From: Aliicoccus persicus
Lineage (GTDB): Bacteria > Bacillota > Bacilli > Staphylococcales > Salinicoccaceae
DNA: 64,000 nt
Direction: 5' to 3'
Assembly (NCBI RefSeq): GCF_900110815.1
Contig: NZ_FOIT01000001.1
Coordinates: forward strand, 355,910 to 419,909
Positions 36,465-45,020 of this stretch are shown here, in pieces (positions within the stretch are counted from its first letter, which is position 1; the number at the start of each line of letters is the position of its first letter). Under the pieces are notes generated by a model, which saw only the letters and a program-made list of their open reading frames with translations, had not been told where the DNA came from and searched no databases. The position numbers were made by a program, and so were the translations under genes.

Positions 36465-38160
36465 GAACGTTTTCCCTCTCTTTAGGCAACCGAATGATGA
36501 ACGATGTGCCTTTGTTCAGTTCACTATCTACTTCAATCGTGCCTTGATGTTGTTTGATAATTTGTGAAACGATATAAAGTCCTAACCCTGTACCATGTTT
36601 ACCACGTGTACGCGCTTCATCTACTTTATAAAATCGTTCAAAAATATGCTTTTGATTTTTCTTTGATATACCAGTGCCTGTATCACTGATTATTAATACA
36701 ATTTCATCCGCTTCTTCACGACCGGTGAATCTGATCTCATCACCTTCCCGTGTATAACGAATGGCATTGTCTACCAAATTCACCAAGACTTGTATCATTT
36801 TATCATAGTCAAACAGTGATTCAAGTGATTCTTCAACATCGATAACGAGATTTAAACCATTCGACTCAATTTCTAAACTAAACGTCTTTTCTATCTGTTT
36901 AAAGAGATCGAGAACATTGTAAGAAGATATGTTTAAGCTGCTCTGACCTTGCTCAAGTTGTTGCAGCTGTAGCAACTCATTCACCATGTGATTCATGCGT
37001 TCGGATTCATCTTTAATAACTGAAATCATCTCTTTTACTTCTTTCGGATCCGTTACCACATCATCTAACAAGGCTTCAGAATATCCGGTCAGCATCACCA
37101 TCGGTGTTTTTAGTTCATGAGACACCGTAGAGATAAAGTCACTGCGTGTTCTTTGCATGTTCACTTCTTCTGTGACATTTCTAAATACGATAACAAGTCC
37201 ATCCGTAATGTCTACATTTGAAATCGGGATAGACGTTACATGATAATGCTCATCATCAAAAGTAATCTGGCCTTCCTCACTCGTTTTATTATCAATCATA
37301 AAGTTGATGTTTTCGAATAAATTAGAGAGACCTTCTGCGCCTTCTTGATTTCTTTTATCGTAAATATATTGACCTGGTTGATTAGAATATAATAGGTTTT
37401 TATCGTGATCAAAATACAATATACCTTCATGGATAGAACTAAAAATAGTTTCTCTCAAATTCTTTTCGTTCGTCAATGCTTCAATATTCTTTGATATGTT
37501 TCTATTCATTCGATTAAACGCGAGTGTGAGTTCACCGAGTTCATCTCTCGATTTTATAGGAACGACAAGGTTTGGTTCTTTTAACACGCGATAAGACGCT
37601 TCTTTTAAACGGATGAGTGGTGACGTCAGTTTGTGTATCAGATAAAATGCAAAAACAGTTGTAATCAGGTTGAGTATCAATGCACTCAATACGAAGATAG
37701 AAACAATCGCTCGTAATGACTCTTTAACTGGTTCTAAATCACGGTACATGATCACTGCAACATCGTCTGAAAAATAATTGCCTAATGAGGATAATTTAAC
37801 TAAGTAATCTCTCTCTTGAATATCACTTAATATAAATGAATCACCTTCAGGCGTCTCCTCTAAAATCATTGTAAAGATCTCTCTATCAAGGTCTGAATGA
37901 TTCGAAATCATCTGTCCGTCGATATAGATTATCGTATTATCCTCTAGTAAAGCAACGGATTCAAAGCCCTCGACATAATGCTCTGTCAACATGAATTCCT
38001 GAACGCGATTCATCTCTCTAGATAACTCATTATCCAAATTATTCATCATAAAATTCCGAAAGTAAAAAGATAAAATTATCGTTAATATAACTAAAACTGT
38101 AGTAACTATTAAAATAATAGTTAACCACAGTTTCGTTACAACACTATTAAAAAACCGCAT
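36451..38160 (-). CDS. resE: Sensor histidine kinase ResE/SrrB
   Basis: Membrane sensor of the aerobic-anaerobic respiration switch. The 569-residue protein has a transmembrane helix at about 12-35, an extracytoplasmic sensor loop (about 36-142), a second helix at about 143-168, a HAMP domain, a PAS-like domain (about 235-330), HisKA with phospho-accepting H348 in STVSHELKTPM, and an HATPase with NLVDNAIRYT, DTGTGISKK and GTGLGLYIV. It overlaps resD by one base and ribU by 14. Whether it senses quinone redox state (SrrB) or nitric oxide/oxygen (ResE) cannot be told from sequence. Confidence 0.93.
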   Translation of the reverse strand: MRFFNSVVTKLWLTIILIVTTVLVILTIILSFYFRNFMMNNLDNELSREMNRVQEFMLTEHYVEGFESVALLEDNTIIYIDGQMISNHSDLDREIFTMILEETPEGDSFILSDIQERDYLVKLSSLGNYFSDDVAVIMYRDLEPVKESLRAIVSIFVLSALILNLITTVFAFYLIHKLTSPLIRLKEASYRVLKEPNLVVPIKSRDELGELTLAFNRMNRNISKNIEALTNEKNLRETIFSSIHEGILYFDHDKNLLYSNQPGQYIYDKRNQEGAEGLSNLFENINFMIDNKTSEEGQITFDDEHYHVTSIPISNVDITDGLVIVFRNVTEEVNMQRTRSDFISTVSHELKTPMVMLTGYSEALLDDVVTDPKEVKEMISVIKDESERMNHMVNELLQLQQLEQGQSSLNISSYNVLDLFKQIEKTFSLEIESNGLNLVIDVEESLESLFDYDKMIQVLVNLVDNAIRYTREGDEIRFTGREEADEIVLIISDTGTGISKKNQKHIFERFYKVDEARTRGKHGTGLGLYIVSQIIKQHQGTIEVDSELNKGTSFIIRLPKERENVHETF

Positions 38161-38870
38161 TATTCTTTTACCTCAAATTTATAACCGATACCCCAAACCG
38201 TTTGTATCATTTGACTTGCCTCAGGTGATACTTTATTGAGTTTTTCTCTCAAGCGTTTGATATGTGTATCAACGGTTCTTAAGTCACCATAAAAGTCATA
38301 TTTCCATACTTCTTTTAATAGTTCCGCACGCTCAAACACTTTGTCCGGTGTACGTGCTAGAAACAGCAACAACTCATACTCTTTCGGTGTTAGATTTATT
38401 TTCACACCGTTTGTTGTTACTTTATGTGCGTCATTATCGATCGTTAACTCATCATAAACAATCACATCTTTTGCTGTGCTATCTGTCTTTATAAATGCTG
38501 TTTCAGAAGAACGTTTTAATATTGCTTTGACACGCAATACGACTTCTCGTGGAGAAAATGGTTTGACAATATAGTCGTCTGCACCAGATTCAAATCCTTC
38601 AACACGATTATTTTCTTCGCCTTTAGCAGTCAGCATAATAATCGGTGTTGACTTAGTTTTGCGCAACGTTTCCGCAACTTCAATGCCATCCATACCTGGC
38701 AACATTAAATCGAGCAAGATACAATCAAAATCCATTTCTAGTGCCATATTTAATGCTTCTTTACCATCACCCGATTCAAACAACTCATATGACTCTTCTC
38801 TTTCTAAATAGAGTCGAATTAATTTGCGAATACGCTCTTCATCATCGACAATCAATATCTTTTGTGTCAT
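38160..38870 (-). CDS. resD: Response regulator ResD/SrrA
   Basis: OmpR-family DNA-binding regulator paired with ResE. Receiver domain with acidic pocket VDDEE, phospho-acceptor D54 in LLDLMLPGMDG, MLTAKGEE and the conserved lysine in YIVKPFSP; C-terminal winged helix with LTPKEYELLLFLA and VDTHIKRLREKL. The 236 aa length is typical. Start ATG behind AGGTGAATC, 18 bases after resC. In relatives it controls cytochrome biogenesis and anaerobic genes; here it is in one run with resABC. Confidence 0.95.
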   Translation of the reverse strand: MTQKILIVDDEERIRKLIRLYLEREESYELFESGDGKEALNMALEMDFDCILLDLMLPGMDGIEVAETLRKTKSTPIIMLTAKGEENNRVEGFESGADDYIVKPFSPREVVLRVKAILKRSSETAFIKTDSTAKDVIVYDELTIDNDAHKVTTNGVKINLTPKEYELLLFLARTPDKVFERAELLKEVWKYDFYGDLRTVDTHIKRLREKLNKVSPEASQMIQTVWGIGYKFEVKE

Positions 38871-38888
38871 TTATGATTCACCTCTCAA

Positions 38889-40091
38889 TTATGCGTATGA
38901 ATGCAATCCTGCAACAAGTAAATTGATTGCAATTAAGTTAAACAATATGAGTAAGAAACCTAAAATTGCAAGCCACGCTGATTTTTCTCCCTCGTATCCA
39001 CGATTTAATCGTAGGTGCAAGAATATCGTGTAGAACATAAATGTAATGAATGCAAAAGTTTCTTTTGGATCCCAGCCCCAGAATCTACTCCATGCAATCT
39101 GTGCCCAAATCGCAGCGAAGAATATACCACCGAGTGCGAATAGTGGAAAACCAATAATAACCGAACGGTATCCGATTTCATCCATTAATTCTAAGTTAAC
39201 TTTTCTTGTTAATGGCTTAATCAATGTAATAATGCGCTGTCTAATGCTCAAACGAACAATACCATAGACGATTAAACCAACGATGAATGACCAAATGACT
39301 GTATTGAGTGATTGAGAATTTATGACCGGCGGTAATTCCACACCTGTCATCATATGTTCTGTCGGTTCGTAATTGTTTTCTCCAACGTGCTCTACCGGTA
39401 TTGCATCTCTAAAGACGATGAGCGCAGGTAAATTATATTCTGCAACTTGTTCATTACCTTGCCGATCCACATAGTAGTAATCGTCTTGATAGCCAACGAT
39501 ACCTGTCATAACAACTGTCATGATGATAAATGAAATGACAACGACAATACCAGCCATCAATGACTCAAGCGCAAATGCACGCTTCGATTTTTCTTTCGGT
39601 TCGATAACTTTTAGTAAATAAATTAAACCTGCAACCGCACTCATCGACAGTATCCCGTATGCAAATGTTACAGTAAATACATGGATGAATAACCAGTTAC
39701 TCTGCAATGCAGGAATAAGTGGTGATGCTTCTCTAGTGAACATACTTCCATATGCAATGAGTAACAACACGATAGGTATTGTAAATAAAGCGAGTGTACG
39801 TGTTTTGAAATAGAAATAGGTAATGATTAATCCACCAATAATCATAATTGCAAACACGACGATAAATTCATACATGTTAGAAACAGGTGCATGTCCTTGA
39901 CCGATCCATCTAAACACAATGTACCCTAGCATTAGGATGAATGACACGATTACCATTGTGAAACCTATATTCCATGCTCTTTTCTTTTCTGTTTTCATAC
40001 TCATGGCAATCGGAATAATCGCTATTATGAGTAATACAAAGGCGGTGTATAGCAATGTACCGCTTAACGATACGAGTTGTGTGTCCATCAT
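38889..40091 (-). CDS. resC: Cytochrome c maturation protein ResC/CcsA
   Basis: Haem handling and export subunit of the system II cytochrome c synthetase. The 400-residue polytopic membrane protein has about eight helices and the tryptophan-rich haem-binding WWD-type signature FWGWDPKETFAF near 345-356, with flanking conserved histidines (LFIHVFTVTFAY and FYTIFLHLRLNRGY). Start at one of two adjacent ATGs behind AGGAGAC. With ResB it should attach haem to QcrC. Confidence 0.94.
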   Translation of the reverse strand: MMDTQLVSLSGTLLYTAFVLLIIAIIPIAMSMKTEKKRAWNIGFTMVIVSFILMLGYIVFRWIGQGHAPVSNMYEFIVVFAIMIIGGLIITYFYFKTRTLALFTIPIVLLLIAYGSMFTREASPLIPALQSNWLFIHVFTVTFAYGILSMSAVAGLIYLLKVIEPKEKSKRAFALESLMAGIVVVISFIIMTVVMTGIVGYQDDYYYVDRQGNEQVAEYNLPALIVFRDAIPVEHVGENNYEPTEHMMTGVELPPVINSQSLNTVIWSFIVGLIVYGIVRLSIRQRIITLIKPLTRKVNLELMDEIGYRSVIIGFPLFALGGIFFAAIWAQIAWSRFWGWDPKETFAFITFMFYTIFLHLRLNRGYEGEKSAWLAILGFLLILFNLIAINLLVAGLHSYA

Positions 40092-40104
40092 AAGTCTCCT
40101 ATCT

Positions 40105-41742
40105 CTATTTATCTTTTTTAGTCTGTTCTATTACAAACTTATCTTCAACTTGTTCAATATCTTCTGATTCTAATACTTTGTTCAATTCTTTCTTTAGGCC
40201 AAAGTAGTTTTTGTTCGTATGTGCTGCAAGTTTAAATGCAGTATCATTTTTTATCCAAATACGACGATGATTGATATAGGAACCGATAAACAGTCCAAAT
40301 AAGAATATTACAAAACCGACCGCAAAGAATGGCATTGTTAAATCTTTTTTCAATGTGAGTACAGAAGCGACTTGATCTTCTGCTTCAAGGAATCGGATGT
40401 TGTACTCGTTATTATCAGTAATTGGTGTACTACCCATAATTCGAATAAAACTTCTTTCCGGATCTTCACCTTGTTCGTTTACTTCAAAGACAAACGCTGG
40501 GTTTCTCGGAACTGGTGTCTGCGATACAAGCGTACCATTGTCAGCAATTTCTAAGAAATCGGGTGAATATGCTCGCATATCAATCACGATGTCATCCGTG
40601 ATGTTGTACGTTTCATCTGGAGTTCTTAAATCAACAACAAATGGATCACCAACCTGTTCACCATCAGCATCTTCTAAGAAGAATGTCATCGATCTTAATT
40701 GTGAAGAGTCAAAACTCGATTGGAATATCTCATACCCATCAAACCGGTATGGGTGGTTCACTTGAATGCTATAGTCATCAACTTTTTCTAAATCAGGTCG
40801 AGAACCAACAACGTTTTGATTGAGGTTTCTATAAATGCTCACATCTGTTTGGAAATTTTGTGTGACCACTGCATTCATCAATGCATCTGAGAAAACATCA
40901 TGTTCTTCTTGATCATAGTTTTCCACAATGAAGCGATTATTTTCTATATAGAATTCATTTTCTGTTGTCGGAATTGCAACAGTTTCACCCTCAGAAACAT
41001 AAATGATTTCGTCGATATACAATCCTGGGAAAAATCGCAGCATACTTCCGAATAAAATCAGTATTAAACCACTATGATTGATATAAGGGCCCCATCTAGA
41101 GAATCTCCCTTTTTCAAACATGTAGTTTTCTCCATCAGTCCTTACTTTATAGCGCATCTTTTTCAATTTCGAAACAATTGAACTGACTTTATCATCTTCA
41201 ATCGTCGTCTCTTGAATTGAATATAATCGCTGACGTTTAAAGAAACTATCATGTTTTTTTACATGTTGTTTATAAAGGGTTTTAAACAACGGCACCCCTC
41301 TATCGATACTTGCTGCAATGATAGATAATGCGAGCAGTCCATTTAAAATCAAGAACCACCATGATGAATATAAATTATGTAAGCCTAATTGGTAATATAA
41401 ATAGCCTAGCGTACCATAGTGTTCTTGATAATGTTGCTCTGGATCAGCACCGACAGGAATAAAGTACTCCTGCGGGAAAATCGTTCCAATTGCTGCTGCA
41501 ATTGAAATCAGGGCGATGATAATAACACCGTTTCTAATTGATGTAAAGAAGTTCCATATCTTATCATAAAGCGTTTGAGAACGAACTTTAGAACGGACAG
41601 CTGAACCGTCATATCTCATAACATCTTTAATTTTTTTCTTATCGTAGTCTTCATTGATCAATTTACCACATGACTGACAGAGCTGTGTGCCAGCAGGGTT
41701 GACATGACCACATGAACTACACTTTATTTCTTTTAGCGCCAT
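40105..41742 (-). CDS. resB: Cytochrome c maturation protein ResB/Ccs1
   Basis: Partner of ResC in system II cytochrome c assembly. The 545-residue protein begins with a small zinc-ribbon-like element (CSSCG and CQSCG, residues 8-26), followed by transmembrane helices at about 73-95, 125-148 and 222-240, a large extracytoplasmic domain (about 245-470) and a final helix at about 480-502. ATG start behind AAGGAGAC. The gap to resC is 13 bases. It acts on apocytochrome c thiols and haem at the outer membrane face. Confidence 0.93.
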   Translation of the reverse strand: MALKEIKCSSCGHVNPAGTQLCQSCGKLINEDYDKKKIKDVMRYDGSAVRSKVRSQTLYDKIWNFFTSIRNGVIIIALISIAAAIGTIFPQEYFIPVGADPEQHYQEHYGTLGYLYYQLGLHNLYSSWWFLILNGLLALSIIAASIDRGVPLFKTLYKQHVKKHDSFFKRQRLYSIQETTIEDDKVSSIVSKLKKMRYKVRTDGENYMFEKGRFSRWGPYINHSGLILILFGSMLRFFPGLYIDEIIYVSEGETVAIPTTENEFYIENNRFIVENYDQEEHDVFSDALMNAVVTQNFQTDVSIYRNLNQNVVGSRPDLEKVDDYSIQVNHPYRFDGYEIFQSSFDSSQLRSMTFFLEDADGEQVGDPFVVDLRTPDETYNITDDIVIDMRAYSPDFLEIADNGTLVSQTPVPRNPAFVFEVNEQGEDPERSFIRIMGSTPITDNNEYNIRFLEAEDQVASVLTLKKDLTMPFFAVGFVIFLFGLFIGSYINHRRIWIKNDTAFKLAAHTNKNYFGLKKELNKVLESEDIEQVEDKFVIEQTKKDK

Positions 41743-41766
41743 TTCATTTGTCTCCTTAATGAGTCA

Positions 41767-42297
41767 TTACTCTTGAGCCGCCTCTATAAATGCAACAATG
41801 TCTTCCCGTGATAATTGAGTCTCTTGTTTTTTAATGACAACACCATCTTGATTGATTGCGATTGTCGTCGGCATCGGTCCAATATTATATGCTCTCGTTA
41901 CATCACGTTCACGGTCAAGTGCAATCGTAAAATCCATTTCTTCTGGAAGACTGCTTAAAAATTGATTGATCTGTTGATTACTTTCTCTAACGTTTACTGC
42001 AATCACTTCAACCTCACGGTCAAATTCATTGTACAGGTCATTGAGATCCGGCATTTCTTCACGACATGGTTTACACCAAGTCCCCCAGAAGTTCAATATA
42101 ACACCTTGATTTTCAAGTAAATCAGAAACCTTAACGACATCACCATCAAGTGTCTCTAATTCAAAATCAATATAGTCATCACCGACTTCCACAATCTGTG
42201 TATCACTGCTTAAATTAAAGTATAAAGTCACGCCAATTAGAGCTGTGATCAAAACAAGAGTCGTAATTCGAACAACTTTTCTTGTACCTTTCTTCAT
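41767..42297 (-). CDS. resA: Extracytoplasmic thiol-disulfide oxidoreductase ResA
   Basis: A membrane-anchored thioredoxin-like protein that reduces the CxxCH cysteines of apocytochrome c before haem attachment. An N-terminal helix (about 8-27) is an uncleaved anchor; the active site is W-G-T-W-C75-K-P-C78, and the cis-proline loop is GPMPTTIAIN. B. subtilis ResA has CEPC; the Lys here should change the thiol properties. I start at the ATG at 42297 (176 aa), six bases after AAAGGTG; an in-frame GTG at 42306 lies inside that site. First gene of resABCDE. Confidence 0.94.
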   Translation of the reverse strand: MKKGTRKVVRITTLVLITALIGVTLYFNLSSDTQIVEVGDDYIDFELETLDGDVVKVSDLLENQGVILNFWGTWCKPCREEMPDLNDLYNEFDREVEVIAVNVRESNQQINQFLSSLPEEMDFTIALDRERDVTRAYNIGPMPTTIAINQDGVVIKKQETQLSREDIVAFIEAAQE

Positions 42298-42325
42298 ATA
42301 TATCACCTTTACATACTTTTAATTA

Positions 42326-42331
42326 AAATTA
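42326..42331 (-). promoter_or_regulatory. Possible -10 box for resABCDE
   Basis: On the minus strand GATATAATTTT lies about 30 bases before the resA start, in the short gap after rluB. No good -35 is seen at 17 bases, which would fit activator dependence, but this is inference. Coordinates are approximate to a few bases. Confidence 0.35.
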
Positions 42332-42373
42332 TATCATCTAAACACTGTTAATGATTTGACAGTATTTTGACAT

Positions 42374-43093
42374 TTATGATTGTGATGCATTATGAATGAG
42401 CTTTTTCACTTCATGCGGTTTAATAAAACGATACTCACCTTCAGATAATCCGTCTAGTGTCAGAAAATCAAAGTGCGTCCGTGTCAGTTTAACAACTTTT
42501 AAATCGAAGTATTCAAACATACGCCTCACCTGACGGTTTCTTCCTTCATGTAATGTGACATCTAAAATCATGTTTCTGTCATTTTTATCGCGGATCACCT
42601 TGATTTTACATGGTGCAGTCATACCATCTTCAAGCTTAATCCCACGCATAAATTGACGCTGCTGTTCTCTTTTTAAAATGCCGTCAACTTTTACTCGATA
42701 TGTCTTTGTAATTTCATATTTTGGATGTGTCATCATCTGTGTAAAGTCACCATCATTTGTCATCAGGAGCACACCTGATGTATCGTAATCCAAACGACCG
42801 ACTGGGTAAATACGCTCTTCAAACATTTCAAATGTATCCGTAACACTGCGTCTGTCTCGGTCATCACCAACAGACGAGATTTCACCCACCGGTTTATAGT
42901 ATAAAATATATACTTTCTCTTCTTTCGTTAATGGTACGCCTTCAACTTCAATGATATCTTTCTCACTGACTTTCACACCCATGCTGGTAATCGTTTCACC
43001 ATTTACAGTAACCAGACCTTTTTCAATCATCTCTTCAGCCTTGCGCCTTGATGCTACGCCGCTTTTTGCGATTACTTTTTGTAATCTTTCCAT
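42374..43093 (-). CDS. rluB: Pseudouridine synthase RluB family
   Basis: Isomerises a uridine in 23S rRNA (position 2605 in E. coli numbering for RluB). The 239-residue protein has an N-terminal S4 RNA-binding domain (LQKVIAKSGVASRRKAEEMI) and the RsuA-family catalytic motif GRLDYDTSGVLLMTND with the catalytic aspartate. The C-terminal LHEGRNRQVRRMFEYF is the family signature. The start overlaps the scpB stop (TAATG). The exact target could be that of RluB or RsuA-type enzymes. Confidence 0.93.
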   Translation of the reverse strand: MERLQKVIAKSGVASRRKAEEMIEKGLVTVNGETITSMGVKVSEKDIIEVEGVPLTKEEKVYILYYKPVGEISSVGDDRDRRSVTDTFEMFEERIYPVGRLDYDTSGVLLMTNDGDFTQMMTHPKYEITKTYRVKVDGILKREQQRQFMRGIKLEDGMTAPCKIKVIRDKNDRNMILDVTLHEGRNRQVRRMFEYFDLKVVKLTRTHFDFLTLDGLSEGEYRFIKPHEVKKLIHNASQS

Positions 43094-43626
43094 TATGCCT
43101 CATCCTTTAAATGTTTAAAAAATAGGTCAATCTCATCTTTTTCTGACGCGCCATTACGATGTGGTAAGTCATCTAAACTTTCCAAGCCAAACACTTCTAA
43201 AAAGTAATTGGTCGTCAAATAATGAAAGTATCGCTGTTCTTTAACTTCTTTTTTATATACTAAGTCTCGATTTGTTAACGTATCAATTGGTCCATCGGAA
43301 TTTACACCACGAAGTCCTTCAATTTCTGCACGTGAAACCGGTTGGTTATACGCAATGATCGCAAGTACTTCCAGTGATGCTTGTGATAACCTCGATTTAT
43401 TTTCCACTTTCACCATATCAAAATGATACGGTTCTAGTGCTTCAGTTGTTTGTAAAAAGTATTTATCTCCATACTTTTTAATTTGTAAATGTGGCTTGTC
43501 GTAAGAATCAACCAGTTGTTTTAATTCAGTTAAAGTGAGCGGTACATGGTTCAACAACAATTCTTCTCTTATCCCACTATCACCGGCGATATAAAGCAAG
43601 CCTTCTACAATATCTATTTTTTTCAT
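43093..43626 (-). CDS. scpB: Segregation and condensation protein B
   Basis: A winged-helix kite subunit of the SMC-ScpAB condensin. The 177-residue protein has two winged helices with conserved segments ALEVLAIIAYNQPVSRAEIEGLRG and LVYKKEVKEQRYFHYLTTNYFLEVFGL. It overlaps rluB and scpA by one base each. It is somewhat short at the C-terminus, but the core is complete. Confidence 0.95.
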   Translation of the reverse strand: MKKIDIVEGLLYIAGDSGIREELLLNHVPLTLTELKQLVDSYDKPHLQIKKYGDKYFLQTTEALEPYHFDMVKVENKSRLSQASLEVLAIIAYNQPVSRAEIEGLRGVNSDGPIDTLTNRDLVYKKEVKEQRYFHYLTTNYFLEVFGLESLDDLPHRNGASEKDEIDLFFKHLKDEA

Positions 43627-44330
43627 TATGCTGGCCTTTCTAAAACAATCGTGTCATCATCCCGTCTACCGATCGTAATTACATGATTTTTAATATGTTC
43701 TAATACAACAATAAACACTGTAACAATTCGATGTCTACCTTCTAAGGTCTCAAATACTTCATGTAAGCTCATCTGATGTTTATAATTAAATTGTCTATTT
43801 AAGTAGTCCGATGCTTCCTCGTGACTCATCGTATCACGGTGTATGACGAACGACGCTTCCTCTTTCATTTTAATGCGTTGTTCCATCTTATTAAATGCAT
43901 GAATCAAATCTTGAATATCTACATTCAAAGTCGATGACGCTATGTCTATTTCTTGCATTTCCTGTGGCGCCTTTGTCATAATTTTACTTTGAGAGGCCAT
44001 GAGTGATTCAAGTGATTCAGCATACGCTTTATAGTTTTGATACTCAAGCAGTTGACCGACGAGTTCGTCTCGCGGGTCACCTTCATCACTGATCGGTGGC
44101 TCTGGTAAGAGCATTTTACTCTTTATCTTTAACAATTCACTCGCCATGACTAAATATTCACTTGCGACATTGATTTCAAGTGCTTTCATTGAAGCGATGT
44201 AATCCATATACTGCTTGGATAACACTTTCATTGGAATGTCGTATATATCAATTTCAAGTTCTTTTATTAAATAGAGTAATAAATCGAGTGGCCCTTGAAA
44301 CACATCGAGTTTTACTTTGTAATCAAACAT
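43626..44330 (-). CDS. scpA: Segregation and condensation protein A
   Basis: The kleisin that bridges the SMC heads in bacterial condensin. N-terminal VFQGPLDLLLYLIKELEIDIYD and IASEYLVMASELLKIKSKMLLP-type helices (here NVASEYLVMASELLKI), a variable middle, and a C-terminal winged helix (VFETLEGRHRIVTVFIVVLEHI). The 234 aa length is typical for staphylococcal ScpA. ATG start preceded by GTGGTGAAAAG. First gene of scpA-scpB-rluB and divergent from the DUF309 gene 33 bases away. Confidence 0.95.
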   Translation of the reverse strand: MFDYKVKLDVFQGPLDLLLYLIKELEIDIYDIPMKVLSKQYMDYIASMKALEINVASEYLVMASELLKIKSKMLLPEPPISDEGDPRDELVGQLLEYQNYKAYAESLESLMASQSKIMTKAPQEMQEIDIASSTLNVDIQDLIHAFNKMEQRIKMKEEASFVIHRDTMSHEEASDYLNRQFNYKHQMSLHEVFETLEGRHRIVTVFIVVLEHIKNHVITIGRRDDDTIVLERPA

Positions 44331-44363
44331 CTTTTCACCACGTTTCAGTTAGGAGGTTGTCGT

Positions 44364-44903
44364 ATGGAACAAAAGTATTTAACGGACTTTTACAATGAAC
44401 TAATTATAAAACAAGATTACTTTGAATGCCATGAAATCGCAGAGGATTACTGGAAGTCAAATGGCAATTTCAGCAAAGTAGATGCTGAAGTGTTTCTCAT
44501 TCAAATTTCGACGGGCGAATACCATTATCGACGCGGAAACTTAACAGGTGCAAAAAAGTGTTACTCAAAAGCAATAGAATTGTTGGAAGAACAGCACTAT
44601 AATCTAGATGATTTAGGACTTACTGAACAGACTAAAGCATTTTTAAATCATCGACTGGCTGATATCTTGAATCACGTTCCTTTTAAACCACCGAATATTC
44701 CATTAACTGAATCCATGCTGAATATGCTGTATATACAACACGGTCAACACATAGAAGAACATGCATTCATAGCGTCCATATATGAAAATCACGTCACGCA
44801 TCACAACATCGTCCATAAACATCTCGTACGAGATCGAACATCAGTAAATCAAGCCCGCGAGGAGGCGTTAAGACTGCGTCAAAAAAGAAGTCATCATTCT
44901 TGA
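44364..44903 (+). CDS. DUF309 domain protein (YpuF-like)
   Basis: A 179-residue cytoplasmic protein with an N-terminal DUF309 helical-bundle motif (FYNELIIKQDYFECHEIAEDYWKS split around the characteristic CHE.AEDYW) and a GEYHYRRGNLTGAKKCYSKA TPR-like segment. Function unknown. The ATG at 44364 lies eight bases after a perfect AGGAGG; the reading frame is open further upstream but overlaps scpA without a ribosome site. In Bacillus an equivalent gene stands beside scpA. The last codons form one arm of the bidirectional terminator. Confidence 0.85.
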   Translation: MEQKYLTDFYNELIIKQDYFECHEIAEDYWKSNGNFSKVDAEVFLIQISTGEYHYRRGNLTGAKKCYSKAIELLEEQHYNLDDLGLTEQTKAFLNHRLADILNHVPFKPPNIPLTESMLNMLYIQHGQHIEEHAFIASIYENHVTHHNIVHKHLVRDRTSVNQAREEALRLRQKRSHHS

Positions 44904-44929
44904 TTCAAGTCAGAGAATGATGACTTCTT
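44885..44929. terminator. Bidirectional terminator overlapping the DUF309 stop codon
   Basis: Perfect 16-bp stem (44885-44900 with 44914-44929). On the minus strand it is followed by TTTTTTG-type T residues; on the plus strand by TCTATTT. The left arm contains the final His-His-Ser codons and the stop follows in the loop. Confidence 0.8.
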
Positions 44930-44933
44930 CTAT

Positions 44934-45020
44934 TTAAGCGATGAATACCCAGTATGCAACGCCCCATACGATGGCGAAAATACATAGTAAAATAAATACG
45001 ACATATTTATTTCGTCTCAT
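44934..45020 (-). CDS. 28-residue single-pass membrane miniprotein
   Basis: Too short for usual gene calls. On the minus strand ATG-AGA-CGA opens a 28-codon frame: a basic tetrapeptide after Met (RRNK), then an almost unbroken hydrophobic stretch [19 protein letters not shown] and a short end VFIA. An excellent ribosome site AAAGGAGAT sits five bases before the ATG, inside the deoB 3' end; the start overlaps the deoB stop by 14 bases. A positive N-terminus suggests N-in, C-out topology. The terminator follows two bases after the stop. Good start signals and placement make expression plausible; function unknown. Confidence 0.65.
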   Translation of the reverse strand: MRRNKYVVFILLCIFAIVWGVAYWVFIA

